From Streptomyces sp. NBRC 110035 (GTDB lineage: Bacteria; Actinomycetota; Actinomycetes; Streptomycetales; Streptomycetaceae): a stretch of 64,000 nt of DNA. The notes under the pieces are model-generated. The model made no database searches, had not been told where the DNA came from, and saw only the letters and a list, made by a program, of their open reading frames with translations. The stretch is from NCBI RefSeq assembly GCF_000829695.1, contig NZ_BBNN01000022.1, forward strand, positions 124,001 through 188,000, written 5' to 3'. The stretch's first letter is position 1; each line of letters begins with the position of its first letter. This document shows, piece by piece, positions 33,011 through 41,274 of this stretch. The translations under genes were made by a program, and so were the position numbers.

Positions 33011-34162
33011 TCAGAACGCCGAGACCCCGGTCAGCGCACGCCCGATGACCAGCTTCTGGATCTGGCTGGTGCCCTCGTAGAGCGTCATGACACGGGCGTC
33101 GCGCAGCAGCTTGCCCGCCGGGTACTCGTCGATGTAGCCGTAACCGCCGTAGACCTGGAGAGCGTTGTTGGCGGCACGGACGGCCGCCTCCGAGGCGAAG
33201 AGCTTGGCCTTGGAGGACTCGACGGCGAACGGCTGCCCGCGGTCGATCAGGTCGGCCACCCGCCAGGTCAGCAGCCGGGCGGCGTCGACGTCCACGGCGA
33301 TGTCGCTGATCAGCTCCTGCACGAGCTGGTGATGGGCGATGGTCCTCCCGAACTGCTCGCGCTCCCCCGCGTACCGCACGGCCGCGTCGAGCGCGGCCCG
33401 GGCGATGCCGACACAGCCCGCGGCGACCGACATGCGCCCCTTGGCCAGGGCGGACATGGCGACCGAGAAGCCCTTGCCCTCGGGGGCCAGCATCGCGGAC
33501 GCGGGCACGCGGACGTCCTCCAGCACCAGCTCGGCGGTGGTCTGGCCGCGCAGGCCGAGCTTGCCGTGCAGGGTCCGACGGGTCAGGCCGGGGGTGTCGG
33601 CGGGCACGAGGAAGGCGGACACGCCCTTGTGGCCCGGGGCGTCGGTGGACCGGGCGAACAGCAGGACGACGTCGGCCCAGGTGCCGTTGGTGATGAACAT
33701 CTTGGTGCCGTTGATGACGTAGTCCCCGCCGTCGCGCACCGCGCGGGTGGAGAGGTTGCCGGCGTCGGAACCGGTGCCCGGCTCGGTGAGACCGAAGCAG
33801 CCGACGTACGCGCCGGAGGTGAGGCCGGGGAGCCAGGCCTGCTTCTGCTCCTCGCCGCCCCAGGCCGCGACGGTCTTCGCCACCAGCCCCAGGGACACGG
33901 AGACGATTCCGCGCACGGAGGAGTCGCCGCGCCCCAGCTCCTCGGTGACCAGGCAGTACGCGAGATGGTCGCCGCCCGAGCCGCCGTACCGCTCGTCGAT
34001 CGTCAGCCCGAGGAAGCCGAGGTCGCCCAGCTTCTTCACGATGCCCCGGTCCACCTCTTCGGCGCGGTCCCAGGCCGTGGCGTGGGGAGCGACCTCACGC
34101 TCGACGAAGTCCCGGGCGAGCCGGCGGAGGGCGCTCTGCTCCTCGCTGAGCTCCAGGTTCAT
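33011..34162 (-). CDS. Acyl-CoA dehydrogenase (short/medium chain type)
   Basis: A 383-residue FAD-dependent acyl-CoA dehydrogenase catalysing the first step of beta-oxidation or branched-chain acyl-CoA catabolism. Visible: N-terminal MNLELSEEQSALRRLARDF, FGLTEPGTGSDAGNLSTRA, INGTKMFITNGTWADVVLL, LGLRGQTTAELVLEDVRVP, and the C-terminal YGGYGYIDEYPAGKLLRD and LYEGTSQIQ, where the Glu is the catalytic base. ATG 34162 was preferred over GTG 34171. It is divergent from a TetR gene whose operator lies between them (34188), so it is probably repressed by it. Confidence 0.95.
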   Translation of the reverse strand: MNLELSEEQSALRRLARDFVEREVAPHATAWDRAEEVDRGIVKKLGDLGFLGLTIDERYGGSGGDHLAYCLVTEELGRGDSSVRGIVSVSLGLVAKTVAAWGGEEQKQAWLPGLTSGAYVGCFGLTEPGTGSDAGNLSTRAVRDGGDYVINGTKMFITNGTWADVVLLFARSTDAPGHKGVSAFLVPADTPGLTRRTLHGKLGLRGQTTAELVLEDVRVPASAMLAPEGKGFSVAMSALAKGRMSVAAGCVGIARAALDAAVRYAGEREQFGRTIAHHQLVQELISDIAVDVDAARLLTWRVADLIDRGQPFAVESSKAKLFASEAAVRAANNALQVYGGYGYIDEYPAGKLLRDARVMTLYEGTSQIQKLVIGRALTGVSAF

Positions 34163-34187
34163 GACAGTCACCCAACCCCGGGATTTT

Positions 34188-34206
34188 AATTACCACTGCT
34201 AGTTTT
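34188..34206. promoter_or_regulatory. TetR operator between the divergent ACAD and TetR genes
   Basis: AATTACCACTGCTAGTTTT matches in 15 of 19 positions an element before the aldehyde dehydrogenase gene (37901-37919, opposite strand). It is AT-rich in an otherwise GC-rich region and lies 26-44 bp before both starts. Confidence 0.65.
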
Positions 34207-34231
34207 CTGGTGCAGCCCTACTATGTGCGCC

Positions 34232-34873
34232 ATGGCCCGACCGCGCAAGCCCCTGCTCAGCACCGACCGGATCGTCGAGACGGCACGGGAGCTCGTGGAC
34301 GCGGAGGGTCTGGCCGCCGTCTCCACACGCCGGCTCGCCGCACAGCTGGGGGTCAGCGGACCCTCGCTCTACAACCACTTCCGCACCAAGGACGAGATCC
34401 TCGAGGCGGTGGCCGACTCGGTGAGCGCGCTGGTCGACCTGTCGATGTTCGAGGACGGCCGGGACTGGCGGACCGCGCTGCACGACTGGGCCGTCTCCTA
34501 CCGGTCCGCGCTGCGCGCCCACCCCAACATCGTGCCGGTCCTGGCCCGCGGCCCCGGCCGCCGCCCGGCCGCCCTGCGGCTCGCCGACGCGGCCTACGGC
34601 GCGATGGTCGAGGCGGGCTGGCCGCCCGCGCAGGCCACGTCCATCGGCGCGCTGATGCGGTACTTCATCATGGGCTCGGCGCTCGGCTCCTTCGCCGGCG
34701 GCTTCGTGGACGACGCCGCCGCCTACGACCCCGCCGACTATCCCCATCTCGGGCAGGCGCACCTGCTCTCCGACCAGCAGGAGAAGATCGACGAGCGTGC
34801 CTTCGAGACGGGCCTGACGGCTCTGCTGGACGGCCTGGCGGATCAGTACGAGCAGGTGCGGGGCACCGGGTAG
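34232..34873 (+). CDS. TetR-family regulator of acyl-CoA/aldehyde dehydrogenase genes
   Basis: A 213-residue TetR protein with helix-turn-helix at about 25-55 (AAVSTRRLAAQLGVSGPSLY, NHFRTKDEILE) and a TetR_C-type ligand domain. ATG 34232 (MARPRK) is preferred over ATG 34223, because a TACTAT -10-like sequence at 34219-34224 would place the transcript start at about 34232, giving a leaderless mRNA. Probable targets are the divergent acyl-CoA dehydrogenase gene and, by operator similarity, the aldehyde/alcohol dehydrogenase operon ending at 35373. Confidence 0.9.
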   Translation: MARPRKPLLSTDRIVETARELVDAEGLAAVSTRRLAAQLGVSGPSLYNHFRTKDEILEAVADSVSALVDLSMFEDGRDWRTALHDWAVSYRSALRAHPNIVPVLARGPGRRPAALRLADAAYGAMVEAGWPPAQATSIGALMRYFIMGSALGSFAGGFVDDAAAYDPADYPHLGQAHLLSDQQEKIDERAFETGLTALLDGLADQYEQVRGTG

Positions 34874-34966
34874 GACCTCTCGGACACTTCGGCCCTCACC
34901 GAGGTGTCCGTACCGCATGCTGGGGCGCATGACCTCGAAGGTCCCCCGGACCCCCGGACCGCCGGG

Positions 34967-35236
34967 CTCGCGCGGCTCGCCGGGCTGATCGCCGACGCGC
35001 CCGCCTCCGCCACGCTCGACATGGTCTGCCCGGGCGTCTTTCCGACGGACCTGGCGTTCACCACCTGGGCCTACGCCCTGTCCAGGACGACCGCGGGCCG
35101 GATGGGCGCGACCACGTACGCGGTGCCCGCCCTGGTCGCGCCGATGTCCTGGCCGGAACTGGGCGAGGTACCTGGCCCGCTCACCTTCCCGGGCGGCGCC
35201 CTGTGCCTCGCGGGCGTGGCCGTGTCCCGGTCACGG
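34967..35236 (+). pseudogene. Remnant of an EamA/DMT-family transporter
   Basis: A 90-codon stretch resembles the last third of EamA drug/metabolite transporters: LARLAGLIADAPASATL, then FTTWAYALSRTTAGRMGATT, YAVPALVAPMSWPELGEVPG and GGALCLAGVAVSRSR. The first seven or so transmembrane helices of the usual ~300-residue, ten-helix protein are absent. Substitutions to Pro and Cys in the helices (VCPGVFPTD, VAPMSWPEL) suggest decay. An upstream GTG at 34904 keeps the frame open, but no ribosome site supports it. Downstream the frame runs into a (GGCTCC)6 repeat. Confidence 0.72.
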
Positions 35237-35309
35237 TCGGAGCCGCGGACCGGGACGGGGGCCGGCGCGGGGCCGGGGGCAAGAGGTCCGACGGACGCGG
35301 CCACGGCCA

Positions 35310-35348
<39 letters not shown>

Positions 35349-35372
35349 ATCGAAGGGGACCGGCGGCCGGTT

Positions 35373-36458
35373 CTAGAAGACCACCAGGGCCCGTCCGCCC
35401 CTGCCCGCCAGCATGGTGTCGAAGGCTGCCGGGATGCCGTCCAGGGCGATCCGTTCCGTGACGAGGGCTCCCAGGTCGAGCCGGCCGGACCGGATGTGTC
35501 CGGCGAGAACGGGGAGGTCGCGGGCGGGGTCGGAGTTTCCGTAGACGCAGCCCGACAGGGTCCTGCCCCAGTGGAAGATCTCCAGGGCGTTGAAGGTGAC
35601 CTGCTGGTCCTTGCCGCCGATGCCGACGACCGCGGTACGGCCGCCGCGCCGGGTGGATTCCCAGGCGGTGCGGATGGTGGTGGCGCGGCCCACGCACTCG
35701 ACGGCCACGTCCACGCCCTGCTTCCCGGTGAGGGACCGGATCTCGCGGGCGGTGGCGTCCGAGGCGACGACGTACTCGGTCGCCCCCGCACCGCGCGCCA
35801 GCTGTTCCTTCTCCGGGGAGACGTCGACCGCGACGATCGTGGCCGCTCCCGCGATGCGGGCCGCCTGGAGGGCGGCGAGGCCCACTCCCCCGACGCCGAA
35901 CACCGCGACCGACTCACCGGGCTCGACCCGCGCGCAGTGGTGGACGGCGCCGTAGCCGGTGAGCACCGCGCAGCCCAGCAGGGCGGCGTCGGTGAGGGGG
36001 ACGCCGTCCGGGGCGGGCAGGACGCAGGAGGCGGGCACCACCGTCTCCTCGGCGAAGGCGGCGACGTTCAGGCCGGGGTGCAGCGCGGTGCCGTCGTCCG
36101 CGCGGTGGGCGTGCACCGCGGCGGCGCCGCTCAGGGCGTCGGCGCACAGCCACACCTCGCCGCGCGCGCAGGCGGGGCAGGCGCCGCAGGAGGGCGCCCA
36201 GTTGAGGACGACGCCGTCACCGGGCGCGACCCGGGTGACGCCCTCGCCGACGGAGACGACCGTGCCGGCCCCCTCGTGGCCCAGCACCGCCGGTACCGGG
36301 AGACGCATGGTGCCGTTGGTCAGGGACAGGTCGGAGTGGCAGACCCCGGCCGCGGCGAGCCGGACCCGGACCTTCCCGGGGCCGGGCTCGGGCAGGTCGA
36401 TCCCCGTGATCTCCAACGGGGCGTCGACGGCGGACAGTACGGCGGCGCGGACAGCCAT
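35373..36458 (-). CDS. Zinc-dependent alcohol dehydrogenase
   Basis: A 361-residue MDR-family alcohol dehydrogenase. Catalytic zinc ligands are Cys of GVCHSDLSLTNG and the GHEGAGTV motif (His-Glu); the structural zinc site has four Cys in SCGACPACARGEVWLC. The cofactor motif GVGGVGLAALQAARIAGA follows. It oxidises an alcohol with NAD+ (glutathione-independent, class III-like features absent). It lies 15 bp after the aldehyde dehydrogenase gene on the same strand, forming an alcohol-to-acid operon. Confidence 0.94.
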   Translation of the reverse strand: MAVRAAVLSAVDAPLEITGIDLPEPGPGKVRVRLAAAGVCHSDLSLTNGTMRLPVPAVLGHEGAGTVVSVGEGVTRVAPGDGVVLNWAPSCGACPACARGEVWLCADALSGAAAVHAHRADDGTALHPGLNVAAFAEETVVPASCVLPAPDGVPLTDAALLGCAVLTGYGAVHHCARVEPGESVAVFGVGGVGLAALQAARIAGAATIVAVDVSPEKEQLARGAGATEYVVASDATAREIRSLTGKQGVDVAVECVGRATTIRTAWESTRRGGRTAVVGIGGKDQQVTFNALEIFHWGRTLSGCVYGNSDPARDLPVLAGHIRSGRLDLGALVTERIALDGIPAAFDTMLAGRGGRALVVF

Positions 36459-36473
36459 GGTGGTGGGACTCCC

Positions 36474-37862
36474 CTAGAACTGGAGGGACTTGGTCTGGAG
36501 GTACTCGGTCAGGCCGTGCACACCGAGTTCGCGGCCCACGCCCGACTGCTTGTAACCGCCGAAGGGCGCGAGAGGGTTGAAGCGGCCCCCGTTGATGTCG
36601 ACCTGACCGGTCTCCATGCGGCGGGCGAACGCCGCCGCCTGCGCCTCGTCGGCGGCCCAGACCGCGCCGGCGAGTCCGTAGACGGTGCCGTTGGCGATGC
36701 GCAGGGCGTCCTCCTCGTCCTCGTAGCGCAGGACGGACAGGACGGGGCCGAAGATCTCCTCCTGGGCGATGGTCATGTCGGGGGTGACGTCGGCGAAGAC
36801 GGTGGGGCTGACGAAGCAGCCCTGCTCGCGCGGCGCGTCGGGGCCGCCGGCGACCAGGCGCGCGCCCTCGGCGACGCCCTTCTCGATGTACCCGCGCACC
36901 CGTTCCTGCTGCGTGGCGTTGACGAGGGGGCCGATGCGGTCGCCGTACTTGGCGGCGGCGGCCGCGGCGAGCTCGACGGCCTCCTCGTACTGGTCGCGGT
37001 GGACCAGCATGCGGGTCCAGGCGCTGCACGTCTGGCCGGAGTTGGACATCACGTTGGCGACGCCGACGTTGACCGCCCGGGCCAGGTCGGCGCCGGGGAG
37101 GATCACGTTGGCGGACTTGCCGCCCAGCTCGAGGGCGACCTTCTTGACGGCACCCGCGGCGACGGCGCCGATCCGGCGGCCGACGGCGGTGGAGCCGGTG
37201 AAGGAGACCAGGTCGACGCCCGGGTGCTCGGCGAGGGCCTGGCCGGCCACCGGGCCGAGGCCGGTGACCAGGTTGAACACGCCGGCCGGGACGCCGGCCT
37301 CGTGCACCGCCTCCGCGAGGAGCCGGGCGACCAGCGGGGTGTCCTCGGCGGGCTTGACAACGATCGTGCAGCCGGCGGCGAGGGCCGGGGCGGCCTTGGC
37401 GACGATCTGGTGCAGGGGATAGTTCCAGGGGGTGATCGCGCCGACCACGCCGACCGGCTCGTGCAGGACGGTCGAGTTGCCCGTCCGCTCCTCGAAGGGA
37501 TACGTCGCCGCCAGCTCGGCGTACGAGCCCGCCACCGCGATCGGCACGGCCGCGTGCACGGCCTGCGAGAGCTTCAGGGGCGCGCCGAGTTCGGCGGTCA
37601 CCGTCTCCGCGATCTCGTCCTGCCGGGCCACCAGCGCGTCCCGGAGTGCGGCGAGGCGGGCGGCGCGCTCGGCAGGTGCGGTCGCGGCCCAGGCGGGGAG
37701 GGCCGCGCGGGCCGCCCGCACGGCGGCGTCCACGTCCTCGACGGTGCCCGCGGGGACGGTGGCGATCACCTGCCCGTCGGCCGGGTTCATGACCTCGATC
37801 ACGTCCGGGCCGGCGGCGGGGCGCCAGGCGCCGTCGATGTACATGCCGTCGTATGCCTTCAT
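36474..37862 (-). CDS. Aldehyde dehydrogenase
   Basis: A 462-residue NAD(P)+-dependent aldehyde dehydrogenase. Features: AITPWNYPLHQIVAKAAPAL, the catalytic Glu in KKVALELGGKSANVI, the nucleophilic Cys in NSGQTCSAWTRM, and EEIFGPVLSV. Length is slightly short (typical ~480) but all motifs are present. ATG 37862 follows GGAGGAAGC. It is the first gene of the operon with the alcohol dehydrogenase. An operator-like site at 37901 suggests control by the TetR gene at 34232. Confidence 0.95.
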   Translation of the reverse strand: MKAYDGMYIDGAWRPAAGPDVIEVMNPADGQVIATVPAGTVEDVDAAVRAARAALPAWAATAPAERAARLAALRDALVARQDEIAETVTAELGAPLKLSQAVHAAVPIAVAGSYAELAATYPFEERTGNSTVLHEPVGVVGAITPWNYPLHQIVAKAAPALAAGCTIVVKPAEDTPLVARLLAEAVHEAGVPAGVFNLVTGLGPVAGQALAEHPGVDLVSFTGSTAVGRRIGAVAAGAVKKVALELGGKSANVILPGADLARAVNVGVANVMSNSGQTCSAWTRMLVHRDQYEEAVELAAAAAAKYGDRIGPLVNATQQERVRGYIEKGVAEGARLVAGGPDAPREQGCFVSPTVFADVTPDMTIAQEEIFGPVLSVLRYEDEEDALRIANGTVYGLAGAVWAADEAQAAAFARRMETGQVDINGGRFNPLAPFGGYKQSGVGRELGVHGLTEYLQTKSLQF

Positions 37863-37900
37863 GGCGCTTCCTCCGGGGCGGGGCGTCGTCGTCCACCTCA

Positions 37901-37919
37901 TAAACTAGCGGCGCTAATT
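37901..37919 (-). promoter_or_regulatory. TetR operator before the aldehyde/alcohol dehydrogenase operon
   Basis: The minus strand reads AATTAGCGCCGCTAGTTTA, 15 of 19 identical to the 34188 site. It ends 39 bp before the start codon. Confidence 0.65.
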
Positions 37920-38274
37920 TAATGACGCCAGAGGGACGAGGATACGGGTCGGCAGCCGCGCCGTGCGGGAGCTGGTGCGTGCGGGCGTGCGGGCGTGCGG
38001 GCGGGGCGGCACCCGACGGAGACCGGGCCGGTCCGCGCGGAGCCGGTCCCGGTCCCTGCTGGGGTCACGCGCCCCCGTGCACCCGGGCAGTGTCAACACG
38101 GCCTCGGAGCGCAGACGCCCGAGGGCCTCGCGGCCCTGCCGCACACGCGGTACGACGTCCCGCCGCACACGCCCGAACCCGTGCCACCCGGGCCCGGGCG
38201 GACGAACCGGACGTCGTCGTCGCGTGCCGGCGTGCGCTCCCCGCCCGCCAGGCCCTGCCCGCCAGGCCCGCCGG
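37920..38274. other. Intergenic stretch, no gene
   Basis: 355 bp upstream of the aldehyde dehydrogenase and downstream of the MFS gene. Reading frames are shadows; apart from the operator at its left edge nothing structured was seen. Confidence 0.5.
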
Positions 38275-39567
38275 TCAGGCCCACCGGTCAGTTCGTGGTG
38301 CGACGGGCCGGGCCGGGCCGGGCGGGTCGGGCTTCTTGGGCCGGCCCGGGGCATCGGTGGCAGGCGTCCCCCCTGGCTCCGGCGGGCCGGCGTGCTCGGC
38401 GGGGCGGGACGATGCGCGCAGCGCCACCCCCGCGGAGACGAACAACAGCGCGCCGAGCACGACGAACGGGGCCGCCACACCCGCCACCCCGGCGATCAGG
38501 CCCGCCCCGGCGGGCACGGCCACCTGGCCGAGACGGTTGCCGGTCAGGCGGAGGGCGAGAGCGGTGGAGCGGGCGCCGGCGGGAGCGGCCCGGACGACGG
38601 TCGTCATGGAGAGCGGCTGGCCGACCCCCAGGCAGAAGCCGAGCACCGCCAGCATCGGCGCCAGGGCCCACACGGGCACCGGCAGGGCGATGCCCGCGCA
38701 GAGCAGTGCCGCCAGGAGACAGGTCACCGTCAGCAGGACGGTGCGGCCGACGAGCCGCAGCAGCGGGGTGAGGACCAGCCGGCAGGCGATGGTGGCCGCG
38801 GCCCGCAGACTGAGCAGCAGACCGATGACGGACGGGGCGACGCCCCGCTGCTCGCCGACCACCGGGAGGTAGGCGGTGAGGATGTCGGTGGCGGACAGGA
38901 CGGCCAGGCTGACGAAGATGCCCGCGGGGACGCCCCGGCCCCGCAGGATGCGCCCGACCGGGACGCGCGTACCCGGTGCCACGCGGGAGCCGGGCGGCGC
39001 CGGGCGTTCCGTGCGCCACAGCGAGGTGAGCGCGATCGCCGCCCCCGCGCCCGCCGCCAGCAGGGCGAGGGCGCTGCCGGCGGCCCTGTCGGAGCCGCCG
39101 ACGAGCGCGCCCGCCGCGATCGGGCCGACCAGTTGCCCGAGGGACGCGCCGATGGTGAAGTGCCCGAAGTTGCGGTCCTGTTCGTGCGGCGCGGACCGGC
39201 GGGCGACGAGTGACTGGGCTCCGATGACGAAGCAGAGGTGGCCGAGCCCCATCACTCCGCTCCACAGCGCCATCGCCCACAAGGAGCCGGCGAGCCCGCT
39301 GAGCGCGCAGCCGCCGGATATGAGGATCACGCCGAGGGACAGCAGGGGGGCGCAGCGGCCGTGGTCGGTGCGCCGGCCGAGCGGTACCGCGGCGAACAGC
39401 GGCAGCAGCGCGTACACGCCGGCGATCACACCGATCGCCCGCTCGTCCGCGCCCAGCGCGAGCGCCCGGTAGGAGACGGCGGGCCGGGCCATCGACACGG
39501 CCCCCTGCGCGAAGGTGAAGGCGATGACGAGGCGGAGCAGCCAGCCGCGGTTCCCACCGGGCGCCAT
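38275..39567 (-). CDS. MFS transporter
   Basis: A 430-residue major facilitator with about 12 helices. Landmarks: LLRLVIAFTFAQGAVSMARP in helix 1, GVYALLPLFAAVPLGRRTDHG (the MFS loop 2-3 G-x4-D/R motif), SLGQLVGPIAAGALVGG in helix 5 and GFCLGVGQPLSMTTVVRAAP late. A proline-rich tail follows the last helix. ATG 39567 was chosen because the longer upstream frame overlaps the citrate transporter in antisense-free but non-family sequence. It is 32 bp after the citrate transporter on the same strand and may be its co-transcribed partner. Substrate unknown. Confidence 0.92.
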   Translation of the reverse strand: MAPGGNRGWLLRLVIAFTFAQGAVSMARPAVSYRALALGADERAIGVIAGVYALLPLFAAVPLGRRTDHGRCAPLLSLGVILISGGCALSGLAGSLWAMALWSGVMGLGHLCFVIGAQSLVARRSAPHEQDRNFGHFTIGASLGQLVGPIAAGALVGGSDRAAGSALALLAAGAGAAIALTSLWRTERPAPPGSRVAPGTRVPVGRILRGRGVPAGIFVSLAVLSATDILTAYLPVVGEQRGVAPSVIGLLLSLRAAATIACRLVLTPLLRLVGRTVLLTVTCLLAALLCAGIALPVPVWALAPMLAVLGFCLGVGQPLSMTTVVRAAPAGARSTALALRLTGNRLGQVAVPAGAGLIAGVAGVAAPFVVLGALLFVSAGVALRASSRPAEHAGPPEPGGTPATDAPGRPKKPDPPGPARPVAPRTDRWA

Positions 39568-39599
39568 GATCGGGTCCTCCCTCCGGCCTGGCCTGTGTC

Positions 39600-41090
39600 T
39601 CAGATGATGCCGAACAGGATTCCCGCGCCGAGGATCAGCAGGCAGATCAGGGCCGCCCACTTCACCACGAACCGCGTGTGGTCGCCGAACTCGACCTTCG
39701 CCATGCCGACCAGGACGTAGACCGCGGGGACGAGCGGGCTCGACATGTGCAGGGGCTGGCCGACCAGGGAGGCGCGGGCCATCTCCAGCGGGGAGACGCC
39801 GTGGGCCGCGCCGGCCTCGGCGAGGACGGGCAGGACGCCGAAGTAGAAGCCGTCGTTGGACATGAAGTAGGTGAGGGGCAGGCTCAGCAGTCCGGTGACG
39901 AGCGCCATGTGCGGCCCCATGCCCCCGGGGACGATGTCGACCAGCCAGGTGGCCATGCTGTCGACCATGCCGGTGCCCTGGAGGACGCCGGTGAAGACGG
40001 CGGCGGCGAAGACCATGCCCGACACGTTCAGAACGTTGTCGGCATGGGCCGCGATCCGGGCCTTCTGGTCGGGGATGTGCGGGAAGTTGACGGTGAGGGC
40101 GAGCGCGGCGGCGAGCAGGAACAGCACCGGGATCGGCAGCAGCTGCATGATCATGGCGGTGAGCAGGCACACCGTGAGCAGCGCGTTGAACCAGTACAGC
40201 TCGGGCCGCAGGGTGGGGCGGTCGGGGTCCAGGCCGCGGAAGTCGTCGAGGTCGTCGCCGGAGTCGTCGCGCCCGTCGGCGTCCGTGCCGGCGCCCGGAC
40301 AGCCGGTGGGCAGAGGACCTTCGCCCGAGCCCGGCCCGGACCGGGTGCCCGCACCCGCACCCTCACCCGCCCCCGCACCGACCAGTGCGGTCTCGGGCTC
40401 CCGCGTGCCGGCGCCCGCCCCGGCCCCCGCGCCGGCGTCGGCCGGCTCCGTCACCAGGGCCTCGTCCAGCGTCAGCACACCCAGCCGCCGGCGCTCGCGC
40501 AGGCCGAGCACGTACGCGAGGACGAAGACGCCCAGCAGTCCGACCAGCAGCGCGGGGATCATCGGTACGAAGAGGTCGCCGGCGTCGAGCTTCAGCGCGG
40601 TCGCGGCACGGGCCGTGGGGCCACCCCAGGGGACGGTGTTCATCACGCCGTTGGCCATCGCGGCGACACCGGTCATGACGACGAGGCTCATCTTCAGGCG
40701 CTTGTACAGGGGGTACATCGCCGAGACGGTGATCATGAAGGTGGTCGAGCCGTCGCCGTCCAGCGACACGATCGCGGCGAGCAGCGCGGTACCGACGACG
40801 ACCCGCATCGGGTCGGCCTTGCAGAACCTGAGGATGCCCCGGACGATCGGATCGAAGAGACCGACGTCGATCATCACACCGAAGTAGACGATCGCGAACA
40901 TGAGCATCGCCGCGGTCGGGGCGAGGGTGGACACGCCGTCGATGACGTAGTCACCGAGGTGGGCGCCCTTGCCGACGAACACGCAGAACAGGGCGGGGAT
41001 CAGTACGAGCGCCGCGATCGGCGACATCTTCTTCAGCATGATCAGGACCAGGAAGGTCGCGATCATGGCGAAGCCGAGGAGGGTCAGCAT
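39600..41090 (-). CDS. CitMHS-family metal-citrate transporter
   Basis: A 496-residue membrane protein of the CitMHS family, which imports citrate complexed with Mg2+ or Ca2+/Fe by proton symport. The N-terminus MLTLLGFAMIATFLVLIMLK, IVSLDGDGSTTFMITVSAMY, NTVPWGGPTARAATAL and LTYFMSNDGFYFGVLPVLAE are family signatures. A long Gly/Ala-rich cytoplasmic insertion (about 215-275) separates two helix bundles. ATG 41090 was preferred over GTG 41102 because AGGTGA lies 8 nt before it. That ribosome site is inside a 9-bp inverted repeat of the leader. Confidence 0.93.
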   Translation of the reverse strand: MLTLLGFAMIATFLVLIMLKKMSPIAALVLIPALFCVFVGKGAHLGDYVIDGVSTLAPTAAMLMFAIVYFGVMIDVGLFDPIVRGILRFCKADPMRVVVGTALLAAIVSLDGDGSTTFMITVSAMYPLYKRLKMSLVVMTGVAAMANGVMNTVPWGGPTARAATALKLDAGDLFVPMIPALLVGLLGVFVLAYVLGLRERRRLGVLTLDEALVTEPADAGAGAGAGAGTREPETALVGAGAGEGAGAGTRSGPGSGEGPLPTGCPGAGTDADGRDDSGDDLDDFRGLDPDRPTLRPELYWFNALLTVCLLTAMIMQLLPIPVLFLLAAALALTVNFPHIPDQKARIAAHADNVLNVSGMVFAAAVFTGVLQGTGMVDSMATWLVDIVPGGMGPHMALVTGLLSLPLTYFMSNDGFYFGVLPVLAEAGAAHGVSPLEMARASLVGQPLHMSSPLVPAVYVLVGMAKVEFGDHTRFVVKWAALICLLILGAGILFGII

Positions 41091-41100
41091 GGAGTGGATC

Positions 41101-41156
41101 ACCTAACGTTCGCCCTTGAACATCCCACCAGGGCCGGCGGTGCGACGACGTTAGGT
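41101..41156 (-). promoter_or_regulatory. Leader hairpin covering the citrate transporter ribosome site
   Basis: ACCTAACGT (41101-41109) and ACGTTAGGT (41148-41156) form a perfect 9-bp inverted repeat with 38 nt between. On the mRNA (minus strand) the 3' arm ACGUUAGGU overlaps the AGGUGA ribosome site before ATG 41090, so pairing would hide it. It could also be a protein-binding operator. Confidence 0.5.
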
Positions 41157-41274
41157 CCCGCTCAGCAGCGTTAACAAGACGTTGACGTGCGAGCAATAAG
41201 CGCAGAACACCAGGTCACAGCTTTGCTCAGGTCAGCGCTGTGGCAGCGCGGTGTACTTTTCGGTCACGGGGCGG

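Noticed and set aside
35496..37922. 808-codon plus-strand frame opposite the dehydrogenase operon
   Set aside because: No domains, Gly/Asp/Val-rich shadow of the two dehydrogenase genes.
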